Part shown: piece after piece, positions 26,449 to 34,833 of the stretch
Numbering within the stretch: the first letter of the stretch is position 1
How the letters are laid out: every line of letters begins with the position of its first letter
NCBI GenBank assembly: GCA_019639055.1
Contig: JAHBSP010000008.1
Coordinates: 1 to 64,000 of the forward strand
From: Microbacteriaceae bacterium
GTDB taxonomy: Bacteria; Actinomycetota; Actinomycetes; Actinomycetales; Microbacteriaceae
Length of the DNA: 64,000 nt
Direction: 5' to 3'
The notes under the pieces: model-generated
What the model was told of the DNA's origin: nothing
What the model saw: the letters and a program-made list of their open reading frames with translations, nothing else
Database searches by the model: none
Translations under genes and position numbers: made by a program

Positions 26449-27408
26449 ATGACTTGGTTAATTACCGGTGGGGCCGGTTATATTGGCGCGCATGTGGCTA
26501 GAGATTTTGTAGCGGCAGGGAAAGATGTGCTGGTACTTGATTCACTAGCTAGCGGTAAACGCTCATTCGTAGGTGATTTGCCTTTCGTGCATAAAGACTT
26601 GCTTGACAAGAATGCGCTCGCAGATGTTTTTAGTAAGCATCCAATAACCGGAGTTGTGCATTTGGCCGGTTTTAAATACGCGGGCGAGAGTGTGCAAAGG
26701 CCTATCCATACATACAGGCAAAACGTTGAGGCGACTATTAACCTGCTTGATGCGATGGCAGAACACGGTGTTAAGAATTTGGTTTTTTCTTCAAGTGCTG
26801 CCGTTTTTGGAACACCAAGAACAAACCTGGTTACCGAAGATACACCGACGAGTCCTGAGTCCCCATACGGTGAATCAAAACTAATCGGCGAGTGGCTGAT
26901 TGCGGCACAGGCAAAAGCAGCGCCTCTCAATCATGTGAGCCTTCGCTACTTCAACGTGGTCGGGTCAAAATATCCTGAAGTTTTTGATACTTCTCCTTAT
27001 AACCTATTCCCGAAGATTTTCGACATGTTGCTTTCAGGGCAAACCCCAATAATTTTTGGCAGCGACTATGACACGCCCGATGGAACTGCTGTGAGAGATT
27101 ATGTCGATGTTGGAGATATTTCTGCGGCACATCTGGTTGCCGCCAAGCGTCTGGAAGCGGGGAAGAAGCTTGAAGCGGTTTATAACCTCGGCAGCGGTAG
27201 CGGAACATCCGTTGCTGAAATTATGGATGCAATGCGCGAAGTAACCGGTGTCGCTTTCGACCCGGAGATTGGACCCAGACGCGCCGGGGATCCGGATAGA
27301 ATCGTTGCCTCAGGAGAAAAAGCTGCCAGGGACCTAGACTGGCGAGTCACTAAGACATTGGCAGAGATGGTCAAATCTGCCTGGAATGCTCGGGAAAATT
27401 CAAAATAA
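26449..27408 (+). CDS. galE: UDP-glucose 4-epimerase
   Basis: A 319-residue extended short-chain dehydrogenase. WLITGGAGYIGAHVARDF is the NAD-binding motif, SSSAAVFG holds the catalytic serine, and SPYGESKLIGEW the Tyr-x-x-x-Lys pair. Later segments (LRYFNVVGS, VRDYVDVGDIS) are GalE-specific. It makes UDP-galactose, the precursor of UDP-galactofuranose used by GlfT-type enzymes. A second GalE-like tail is at the left edge. Confidence 0.93.
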   Translation: MTWLITGGAGYIGAHVARDFVAAGKDVLVLDSLASGKRSFVGDLPFVHKDLLDKNALADVFSKHPITGVVHLAGFKYAGESVQRPIHTYRQNVEATINLLDAMAEHGVKNLVFSSSAAVFGTPRTNLVTEDTPTSPESPYGESKLIGEWLIAAQAKAAPLNHVSLRYFNVVGSKYPEVFDTSPYNLFPKIFDMLLSGQTPIIFGSDYDTPDGTAVRDYVDVGDISAAHLVAAKRLEAGKKLEAVYNLGSGSGTSVAEIMDAMREVTGVAFDPEIGPRRAGDPDRIVASGEKAARDLDWRVTKTLAEMVKSAWNARENSK

Positions 27409-27461
27409 CGGCGTGTTGCACCGAGAATTTGTCATTTTTTGTACAAATTTCTAAATTCAAC

Positions 27462-27491
27462 TTGACGAGAGCGAATTACACGAGTGTAATT
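27462..27491 (+). promoter_or_regulatory. Promoter with internal 18-bp palindrome upstream of whiB2
   Basis: TTGACG (27462-27467) and TGTAAT (27485-27490) are separated by exactly 17 bases, a strong -35/-10 pair. A perfect inverted repeat, AATTACACGAGTGTAATT (27474-27491), fills the spacer and covers the -10 box, placing it where a bound repressor would block RNA polymerase. A further short palindrome, TTTGTACAAA, lies just upstream (27438-27447). The regulator is unknown. Confidence 0.65.
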
Positions 27492-27531
27492 AGGAAGTAA
27501 TAATTCGCAAATCTACGAGTAGGAGCCAAGG

Positions 27532-27840
27532 GTGAGTCCGAGTCAAGTCCCAGACAACTGGTATGTAGACCCTGTTTTCCTAGGTGTCCCCGGTGTGCGC
27601 CCCTCTCGCGAAGTGCCAACAGAGCTTCAATGGCAGAGTGAGGCACTCTGTGCACAGACCGATCCTGAAGCTTTCTTCCCTGAAAAGGGAGGCTCAACTA
27701 GAGAAGCCAAAAAGATTTGCGCATCGTGCGAAGTCAAGACCCAGTGCCTTGAATATGCACTCAAGAACGATGAACGTTTTGGAATCTGGGGTGGCCTATC
27801 CGAACGTGAACGCCGCAAGCTGAAGAGGCACGCGGGCTAG
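27532..27840 (+). CDS. whiB2: WhiB-family iron-sulfur regulator, WhiB2/WhmD-like
   Basis: A 102-residue WhiB protein with the four cluster ligands C40, C63, C66 and C72, the GIWGG turn and a basic RERRKLKR tail. WhiB proteins bind a 4Fe-4S cluster and the primary sigma factor to control transcription. The N-terminal extension before the first cysteine and the genomic position (before ahcY-mtrAB) match WhiB2/WhmD, which controls cell division and septation. The start is GTG, about 40 bases after the promoter. Confidence 0.9.
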   Translation: MSPSQVPDNWYVDPVFLGVPGVRPSREVPTELQWQSEALCAQTDPEAFFPEKGGSTREAKKICASCEVKTQCLEYALKNDERFGIWGGLSERERRKLKRHAG

Positions 27841-27845
27841 TATCC

Positions 27846-30506
27846 TTGGCCGAGAATCACGGCGTTACTGCGGTAATTTACGCAATTGCCGAAACTAACC
27901 CTATTCCCACAGTGCAATCTGTGCTGGAACAGTCGGTTCCTGTAGATGACTTGTTGGTCATCGGCAACTTAAGCACTACCGATCAGGATGCCTTAAGCAA
28001 ACTAGCCAGCAATATTTCCACCAAAAAAATCGATACAGATTTTGTGCGAGCAGTAAATCTTGCAGGTGATGCCATTCGTGAAGATGCTTCCCGTTGGATG
28101 TGGGTGTTGGATTCAAACACTCTTGCATCTCCGGATGCTCTGGCGCAGCTATTAGCTAGCGCCAGCAAGTCGCCTTCTATGGCGGTTGTCGCTCCGAAAA
28201 TCATGGAGCACGGAGCTAGAGGTAATATCCTCAGCTTTGGCGTCAGCATGAATAATCTCGGGAAGACTGTAGAACTGTCTGAAGGTGCAGTAGATCAGGG
28301 GCAGTTGGATTCCAGAGCCGAAGCACTCGCAGCCAAAATTCCTGGCACGCTTATAGAAGTAGCGCATTTTCAAGGTCTGAATGGGTTCAACGAAAAACTT
28401 GGTGCAGATACTGGCCTGGATTTCGGAATCAGAACCTACCTGTCTGGATACCGTGTAGGGCTATCTCCGGCTGCGAAAGTTTCTAAGACAAAGACCGAAC
28501 AAACTAATTTTGCGACCCGCAGGGCAGCCCAGTTGAGGCGCAGGTTTGCTTACGCACCACCATGGGCATTGCCTTTCCAATATCTTGCAGTAATTCCACT
28601 GATGGTTATTAGGATTCTGGAACTGCTTATTTCTAAAAAACCTGCCCTTATTCCGGGCGAAGTTACCGGAACATTTGCGGCAATGGTAAAACCAGCAATT
28701 AGTTATTCTCGTTCTCTAGTTCTCAAAGCCACAAGAGGTGGCACTTGGAATAATGTTGCCTCACTGAGGGTGGCGGCAGAGCACGAGAGAAGTATTCACC
28801 CTGATAGCCCAGAAAGAGTCGGTTTTCTGACCGGCGGTGGAATTATGGTGATGCTACTGGCCGCAGCGTTCGGTTTAGTGATGTTCGCTCCAATGATTGG
28901 GGGTAGTTGGCTAGACGGTGGTGCGATAGCGAGAATGTCCGACGCGCCAGAAGTGCTGGCCAGACTCGGTACTCCATGGCATCAGTTCGGTATAGACCTG
29001 AGCCCGGCGGAGCCATTCCATTATTTACTCGCCGTGCTTAGTATGTTTTGGCTCCCGAATGCCTCAATCGCGGTGCTTTGGGTGATGATTCTCGCCATCC
29101 CGGCAGCTGCCTTTGTTGCCTGGTTTGCCGGTCGCACATTCACTGGAGCACAGATTCCACTCGGTGCTTTTGCCCTACTTTGGGCGGTGGCTCCGACATT
29201 CTTGACAGCTTTGAATGCAGGGCGATTGGGGGCTGCCGTAAGTCACATCCTGCTTCCGTTATTGCTTGCTCAGCTTTATAAAGCAAACCGATCTTGGACC
29301 GCTTCCGGGCTCAGCGCCCTGCTATTATTTTTTGTCTCTGCCGGAACCCCAGCACTCGGCGCGGTACTTTTGGTGGTTTGGTTAGTCGTGCTAATCGTGA
29401 GGATTAAATCGTTCGGTTACAACTTCTGGATACCGATCCCAACACTGGTAGCTTTCTTGCCAATATTTTTCGCGCTTTCAGCCAGCGGAGATTTGCGGCT
29501 ATTGTTGCAAGACACAGGGCGTCCGCTTACATACACGCCAGCCCCAGCATGGCAGATTGGTTTAGGTTTCCCTGAGGCGGATCTTGGTGGGCTTTCCACG
29601 ATAGCGATTCCAGGAGCAATAACCGTTTTCATCACTATTGCGGTTGCACTGCTGTCTATTCCGCTGCTCTGGGGTGTGATTTTGGGGATGCTGAGAGGTG
29701 AAGGAGTGATGCTCTTCTTCGCGCTATCCCTGGCTTTTATTGGTTTTATACTCGCTGTGTTGCTGCCAAGGATTTCTTTCGGTGTTTTCAGTAATGAAGC
29801 TATCTCCATCTGGAACGGAAGTATGGTTAGCCTCTACTGGTTTGGGCTGTTGGTCGTATTCCTTATAGGCGTGGAACGATTAGCTTTTGTGCCGGTATTC
29901 TCCGTTTTTTCAGGGATAGTTGTTTCAGGTGGACTGCTGTTAGCACCGATTCTCGGTACTTCGCTTATCAAGCCTGATGGCACACAAATACCCGCGGTAG
30001 TAGCAGCGGATGCGCTTTCAAACCCTGAAACCCTGACACTTGAACTCTCCACAACCAAAGAAGGTGCTGTCGGTGTCGGTATCTTGCAAGGTGATGGTGC
30101 AAGGCTAGATGAGTATTCCGTAACTTTGCAGGCAAACCTCGAACTAACTTCTGTAGATCCACAACTGGTCGCTGACTTGGTTTCCGGTAGTGAGGCTGCG
30201 GCGAAGCAACTTTACGATCAAGGTTTCCGCTGGGTGCTACTGCTTACTCCTAAGGAGATACAGACGGATGAGCAAAGCACTCGACACAACGCTACCGCTT
30301 CGGCACTAGATTCAAACCCGACTGTTGCACGAATAGGTAATTTAGATCTCGGTAGACTATGGCAGCTAGGTTCTGATGCTGCTCCACTCAGTACCGATGA
30401 AGTAACTGCTTCAGGGGAGGCTGACTATTCTTGGGCAATATGGCTCACCATAACACTAGCTATAGCCGCGGTCATTGCTACACCGGTGAGGGGGAGAATT
30501 GACTGA
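27846..30506 (+). CDS. Large GT2 glycosyltransferase with multi-span membrane domain
   Basis: An 886-residue protein. Residues 1-230 are a degenerate GT2 domain (TAVIYAIAETNPIPTVQSVL; WMWVLDSNTLASPDAL replaces the usual DxD region), followed by a basic linker and about twelve membrane helices from residue 330 to 700, then an extracellular domain and a final helix. This architecture occurs next to whiB2 in Microbacteriaceae and related actinobacteria; its product is unknown but a polyprenyl-sugar-using envelope enzyme is plausible. The initiator is TTG, 5 bases after the whiB2 stop. Its end overlaps the next gene by 8 bases. Confidence 0.75.
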   Translation: MAENHGVTAVIYAIAETNPIPTVQSVLEQSVPVDDLLVIGNLSTTDQDALSKLASNISTKKIDTDFVRAVNLAGDAIREDASRWMWVLDSNTLASPDALAQLLASASKSPSMAVVAPKIMEHGARGNILSFGVSMNNLGKTVELSEGAVDQGQLDSRAEALAAKIPGTLIEVAHFQGLNGFNEKLGADTGLDFGIRTYLSGYRVGLSPAAKVSKTKTEQTNFATRRAAQLRRRFAYAPPWALPFQYLAVIPLMVIRILELLISKKPALIPGEVTGTFAAMVKPAISYSRSLVLKATRGGTWNNVASLRVAAEHERSIHPDSPERVGFLTGGGIMVMLLAAAFGLVMFAPMIGGSWLDGGAIARMSDAPEVLARLGTPWHQFGIDLSPAEPFHYLLAVLSMFWLPNASIAVLWVMILAIPAAAFVAWFAGRTFTGAQIPLGAFALLWAVAPTFLTALNAGRLGAAVSHILLPLLLAQLYKANRSWTASGLSALLLFFVSAGTPALGAVLLVVWLVVLIVRIKSFGYNFWIPIPTLVAFLPIFFALSASGDLRLLLQDTGRPLTYTPAPAWQIGLGFPEADLGGLSTIAIPGAITVFITIAVALLSIPLLWGVILGMLRGEGVMLFFALSLAFIGFILAVLLPRISFGVFSNEAISIWNGSMVSLYWFGLLVVFLIGVERLAFVPVFSVFSGIVVSGGLLLAPILGTSLIKPDGTQIPAVVAADALSNPETLTLELSTTKEGAVGVGILQGDGARLDEYSVTLQANLELTSVDPQLVADLVSGSEAAAKQLYDQGFRWVLLLTPKEIQTDEQSTRHNATASALDSNPTVARIGNLDLGRLWQLGSDAAPLSTDEVTASGEADYSWAIWLTITLAIAAVIATPVRGRID

Positions 30507-31902
30507 ATTACCTGAATTCGGCCCGGTGAAAAAAATCGCAGTCCCCAGGGTTCTTATTACTGCGGGGGCATTAACGGTTGCTGGTTTGACTATCGCGGGT
30601 GCCGCCATCCTGCCGCTGCCAAGTTATGAGACTAGAGCAATTGTGGCTGAGCGCCAACCTGCTGTAGCTGTAGATACTAAAGTTTGTCCTGGCTCAGCTC
30701 TGGAACTGGGTTCTAACCCGACAGGGAATTCTTTACTTTACGTGCCAACGGGTGGGGTTTCAGTAGTGACAGAATCTCAGTCTGCTAGAGAAACACTTGC
30801 GGGTAACCGTGAAAGCGGAGCAGGTGCTCCGGTGAAAATCAATGCGGCTGTAGGGGAAATTGTCTATGCATCCCAGTCGCAATCGCCTGAAACTGAAACC
30901 GTGAAAGGATTGGCAACCACGCAGTGCAGTATTCCATTGCGGGAGGGCTGGTTCGTTGGAGCTTCTACCAGTTTGGGGCGCTCATCTGTGTTGCTGCTTT
31001 CTAATCCCAGTGATGTTATCTCTCAAGTAAAGATAGATATCAAATCGTCGGATGGCCGGAGCCAAGCTGATGAGGTTGTTGTAGATGCAAACTCACAACA
31101 AGCAATTTCTCTCGCATCTTGGATTCCTGGTGCTGAATCTTTGGCTCTAAGGTTTGAAACTCAGGGTGGATTGGTTGTTGCTCAGATTCAAACCAGCACT
31201 GTGCGCGGTCTTGAAACTGGGGGAGTCGATTATTTGCTGCCGATGTCTGCGCCATCTACAGATATGGTGATCCCGGGTATCAGGGTTGAGAATCTTGAAG
31301 ACACTCTCGCCATAATTGAGGATGAAAGCTACAGTGACTTGTTTCCAAGACTTGTTCTCTGGAACCCTGGAGCAGAAGCAGTGGATGCTGAAATATATAT
31401 CATCCCCAGTGATGAGAATGCTTTCGCAAATGAATTTTCACAACAGGTTCCAGCAGGCGCTATTACCGTCGTGGAATTGAACGCTCTTGAAACCGGAAGT
31501 TATTCGGTACACCTACTCAGCACCGACTCACTAGTGGCAGTTGCTAGCGTTGGAACTAAGAGCGAAGAAGCAATTGATTACGCCTGGTTTGACGCGGTGA
31601 CCAGTTTTAGCGGAGAGGATGCCATTCAGGTGTCTACTGCACCTAACGCACTTCTCACCCTGATAAATCCTGGAAAGGCATCAGCAACTTTTTCGATTCC
31701 GGAGCTTGAATTCAACACCACCTTGCAGCCACAGGAAGCAATTACATTACCTGTTGAAAGTTCCAAGTTACTTACAATTAATGTCACCGACGGGGTAATT
31801 TCTGCCGGAGTAACCCACGCATCCGCTCTCGGTATTTCCAGCTATCCGCTCATTCCAAAGATTGTTGCAGCAAATCAGGTGAGCCTGGTTAGTCTTTACT
31901 AA
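30499..31902 (+). CDS. DUF5719 exported protein
   Basis: A 467-residue protein with a single N-terminal membrane segment (about 17-38) and a long, beta-rich, Ser/Thr/Glu-rich extracytoplasmic part. It matches the DUF5719 family encoded after the large GT2 protein in many actinobacteria. The TTG start overlaps the preceding gene by 8 bases, so the two products are made together and may act together at the envelope. No enzymatic motif is seen. It converges on the next gene with a 4-base overlap. Confidence 0.7.
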   Translation: MTELPEFGPVKKIAVPRVLITAGALTVAGLTIAGAAILPLPSYETRAIVAERQPAVAVDTKVCPGSALELGSNPTGNSLLYVPTGGVSVVTESQSARETLAGNRESGAGAPVKINAAVGEIVYASQSQSPETETVKGLATTQCSIPLREGWFVGASTSLGRSSVLLLSNPSDVISQVKIDIKSSDGRSQADEVVVDANSQQAISLASWIPGAESLALRFETQGGLVVAQIQTSTVRGLETGGVDYLLPMSAPSTDMVIPGIRVENLEDTLAIIEDESYSDLFPRLVLWNPGAEAVDAEIYIIPSDENAFANEFSQQVPAGAITVVELNALETGSYSVHLLSTDSLVAVASVGTKSEEAIDYAWFDAVTSFSGEDAIQVSTAPNALLTLINPGKASATFSIPELEFNTTLQPQEAITLPVESSKLLTINVTDGVISAGVTHASALGISSYPLIPKIVAANQVSLVSLY

Positions 31903-32303
31903 CGAATCCTGAAAAGTTCCCAAGGGCTAACATCAAGCAGTTCTGAAAGGGCAAGCAAGAGCGCCATTTCAGCTCGGTGCAGCTGGAAGGGTGCGTCAGA
32001 TTCAATCTCCTTGGATGCTCGCTCTAGTGGTACCCGAAACAGTGTCACGGAATTAGTGTCAGTATCTACCACCCATTTGGTGGATTGAATTTGTTTGCTA
32101 TCGGGTGTATCAAACAGAATCACCCGCACTCCATTTAGGAGCTCAGGATTTTCTTGATGAAGCATGGCAAGAAAAGTTTCAACTCTATGATGAAACTGCA
32201 AGTGACGATGGCTTGCCGTACCTGATTTTGCTGTGTGAATGGCTGGGTTTCTGCCTCTACCGTGGCGGTTGCGTCTAGTCGGCGCATTCAAGTTGGAACC
32301 CAT
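31899..32303 (-). CDS. Zincin-like 'metallopeptidase family' protein lacking HExxH
   Basis: A 134-residue protein. The basic head TRRNRHGRGRNP and the segment VTLFRVPLERASKE are characteristic of the small zincin-fold family (PF06262-like) encoded next to DUF3499 in actinobacteria (Rv3259 in M. tuberculosis). The place where active members have HExxH reads AEMALLLALSELLDV, so no zinc site is present. It is therefore probably not a protease. It is divergent from DUF3499 and overlaps the DUF5719 stop. Confidence 0.7.
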   Translation of the reverse strand: MGSNLNAPTRRNRHGRGRNPAIHTAKSGTASHRHLQFHHRVETFLAMLHQENPELLNGVRVILFDTPDSKQIQSTKWVVDTDTNSVTLFRVPLERASKEIESDAPFQLHRAEMALLLALSELLDVSPWELFRIR

Positions 32304-32375
32304 ACTTCAATTCTATGAACTAGACACTCGGCGAGGCAGTCCACTACTTCGCTTAGCGCAATTTAGAGTTATTGC

Positions 32376-32621
32376 ATGAGCGGAAGACCCTGCAGTAGAA
32401 GCGCCTGTGGAGCACCAGCAGTAGCGACCATCACATATAGTTACCGTGATTCTCTAGTTGTCATGGGACCGCTCGCAACCGAAAGTGCACCTGAAGCTTA
32501 CGATCTTTGTCAGCGACACGCATCCCTCTTGAAAGTGCCTGGTGGTTGGCAGTTGATGCGCTACCGTGCTGATCTAAATCCAATGCACACTGAAGCTGGG
32601 AGCGCGCTCGCAGCCCATTAG
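32376..32621 (+). CDS. DUF3499 protein
   Basis: An 81-residue protein opening MSGRPCSRSACGAPAVATIT, with a CSRSAC motif and a later LCQRHA that could bind a metal. This is the DUF3499 pattern, a small actinobacterial family of unknown function always near whiB2/mtrAB-type loci. It precedes ahcY by 25 bases. Confidence 0.8.
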   Translation: MSGRPCSRSACGAPAVATITYSYRDSLVVMGPLATESAPEAYDLCQRHASLLKVPGGWQLMRYRADLNPMHTEAGSALAAH

Positions 32622-32646
32622 TCTGCACTCATGAGAGAATAAACGA

Positions 32647-34110
32647 GTGAATAAAGTGCTCTCATACAAAGTTGCTGATATAAATCTCGCTGAATCTGGT
32701 CGTCACCAAATTCGCTTGGCAGAACACGAAATGCCAGGTCTTATGGCTATTCGTGCAGAGTTTGCGGAATCGCAACCTTTGAAGGGTGCACGTATTGCTG
32801 GATCTTTGCATATGACAGTGCAAACAGCAGTACTGATTGAGACTTTAGTAGCTCTAGGTGCTCAGGTTCGCTGGGCTAGTTGCAACATTTTTTCTACACA
32901 GGATGAAGCTGCTGCCGCAATTGTTGTTGGCAATGGAACAGTGGATGCTCCAAACGGGGTGCCAGTTTTTGCTTGGAAGGGTGAAACCCTTGAAGAGTAC
33001 TGGTGGTGCACCGACCAGATTTTTGACTGGAGCGCAGAGGCAGCTGAAGCCGGTGCCGACTGGACCGGCCCGAACATGATTCTTGACGACGGTGGAGATG
33101 CCACCCTACTAGTGCACAAGGGTAAAGAGTTCGAGGAAGCAGGTGCAGTTCCTGAGGCTAGCGCAACCGATCCACACGAGTGGAAGGTTATTTTGGATAC
33201 TCTCCGCGCATCCCTCGGGAAGAGCAAAGATCGTTGGACAAGGATTGCTTCCGACATCAAGGGAGTTACCGAAGAAACCACCACCGGTGTGCACCGTCTT
33301 TACGAATTAGCTGCCGCCGGCAAACTGTTATTCCCTGCAATCAACGTGAATGACTCGGTAACCAAGAGCAAGTTCGACAACAAATACGGTATCCGTCACT
33401 CACTCCCAGACGGTATCAACCGCGCAACCGACGTTCTTATCGGCGGTAAGGTCGCTTTTGTTTGCGGATACGGGGATGTCGGTAAGGGCTCTGCAGAGGC
33501 ACTTCGCGGACAGGGCGCTCGCGTGATTGTGAGTGAGGTCGACCCAATCAATGCGCTACAGGCAGCAATGGATGGTTACCAGGTCGCCAAACTAGATGAC
33601 CATATTGCCGAGATCGATATTCTTATCACCGCAACCGGTAACAAGGATGTTGTGACCCTAGATCACATCCAAAAGTTGAAGCATCAGGCAATTATTGCCA
33701 ACGTCGGTCACTTCGATAATGAGATTGACATGGCTGGTCTTGAGAGCCTAAAGGGTGCCCAGAAGATTGAAATCAAGCCACAGGTTCACGAGTGGAGACT
33801 CCCTAATGGTCGTAGCGTATTGGTGCTGAGCGAAGGAAGGCTGATGAACCTCGGTAACGCTACCGGGCATCCAAGTTTTGTAATGAGTAATTCATTTGCA
33901 AACCAGACCCTCGCCCAGATTGAGCTCTGGACTAAGCAGGGCGAATTCCCTAATAATGTTTTTGTGTTGCCAAAACTTCTTGATGAAAAAGTTGCCAGGC
34001 TACACCTTGATGCGTTAGGAATTAAACTTACTAAGCTAACCCCAGAACAAGCCACCTACATTAACGTGCCAGTTGGCGGCCCTTACAAGGTTGACCACTA
34101 CCGTTACTAG
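32647..34110 (+). CDS. ahcY: S-adenosyl-L-homocysteine hydrolase
   Basis: A 487-residue NAD-dependent enzyme that splits SAH into adenosine and homocysteine, recycling the product of methyltransferases. Signatures: [18 protein letters not shown], the NAD motif [17 protein letters not shown], and the C-terminal [11 protein letters not shown] that closes the neighbouring active site. The start is GTG (32647). Adenosine produced would feed the deaminase Add. It lies directly before mtrA, as in mycobacteria. No SAH riboswitch fits the 25-base gap upstream. Confidence 0.96.
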   Translation: MNKVLSYKVADINLAESGRHQIRLAEHEMPGLMAIRAEFAESQPLKGARIAGSLHMTVQTAVLIETLVALGAQVRWASCNIFSTQDEAAAAIVVGNGTVDAPNGVPVFAWKGETLEEYWWCTDQIFDWSAEAAEAGADWTGPNMILDDGGDATLLVHKGKEFEEAGAVPEASATDPHEWKVILDTLRASLGKSKDRWTRIASDIKGVTEETTTGVHRLYELAAAGKLLFPAINVNDSVTKSKFDNKYGIRHSLPDGINRATDVLIGGKVAFVCGYGDVGKGSAEALRGQGARVIVSEVDPINALQAAMDGYQVAKLDDHIAEIDILITATGNKDVVTLDHIQKLKHQAIIANVGHFDNEIDMAGLESLKGAQKIEIKPQVHEWRLPNGRSVLVLSEGRLMNLGNATGHPSFVMSNSFANQTLAQIELWTKQGEFPNNVFVLPKLLDEKVARLHLDALGIKLTKLTPEQATYINVPVGGPYKVDHYRY

Positions 34111-34135
34111 TTCAACAGGACAAACTAGGAGATAA

Positions 34136-34816
34136 ATGTCATCACGGATTTTGATAGTTGACGACGACAAATCTCTCGCAGAGATGGTCGGTATAGTCCT
34201 ACGCAACGAAGGCTTTGAAGCGCTTTACGCTCCAAGTGGCGACACTGCGCTAAAGATTTTCGAATCTCAAAAACCAGATCTGGTGCTTTTGGATTTGATG
34301 CTTCCCGGTGTTGACGGTATTGAAGTTTGCCGTGAAATTCGTAAAACAAGTGGCGTACCTATCATCATGCTGACTGCGAAGGGCGATGCTACGGATGTTG
34401 TTAACGGTCTCGAGACTGGTGCAGACGACTATGTGGTCAAGCCATTCAACCCGAAGGAACTGATTGCTCGTATTCGAGCAAGGCTTCGCCCAATTGCGGC
34501 TGAAGAGGTTACTGAACTTAGAATCGGCGATCTATACATCGACACTGTCGGCCACGAGGTTAAGAGAGGTGATGAGCAAATTATGCTCACCCCGCTCGAA
34601 TTCCAACTTCTTGTTACTCTCGCGCGCAAACCCAAGCAGGTTTATTCTCGTGAAGCGCTTTTGGAAGAGGTTTGGGGATATCGCTATAAGGCAGATACCC
34701 GCCTAGTTAACGTGCATGTGCAGCGTCTACGGGCCAAGGTGGAGCTGGACCCCGATAATCCGAAGGTGATTGCTACTGTGCGCGGTATCGGTTACCGTGC
34801 CGGGGCGCTCTTCTAA
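34136..34816 (+). CDS. mtrA: MtrA response regulator
   Basis: A 226-residue OmpR/PhoB-type regulator. The receiver domain has the acidic pocket D9-D11, the phospho-acceptor D53 in LVLLDLMLP, and the conserved lysine in VVKPFNP. A winged-helix domain ends with YSREALLEEVWGYRYKADTRLVNVHVQRLRAK. MtrA controls cell-wall hydrolases, osmoprotection and division in actinobacteria. AGGAGAT precedes the ATG. It forms the conserved mtrA-mtrB-lpqB operon. Confidence 0.96.
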   Translation: MSSRILIVDDDKSLAEMVGIVLRNEGFEALYAPSGDTALKIFESQKPDLVLLDLMLPGVDGIEVCREIRKTSGVPIIMLTAKGDATDVVNGLETGADDYVVKPFNPKELIARIRARLRPIAAEEVTELRIGDLYIDTVGHEVKRGDEQIMLTPLEFQLLVTLARKPKQVYSREALLEEVWGYRYKADTRLVNVHVQRLRAKVELDPDNPKVIATVRGIGYRAGALF

Positions 34817-34833
34817 ACCTTAAAACTAGTCCG

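Noticed and set aside
32604-32646. SAH-sensing riboswitch before ahcY
   Set aside because: Only 25 bases separate DUF3499 from the ahcY start, too little for a known SAH aptamer, and no matching stem pattern was seen.
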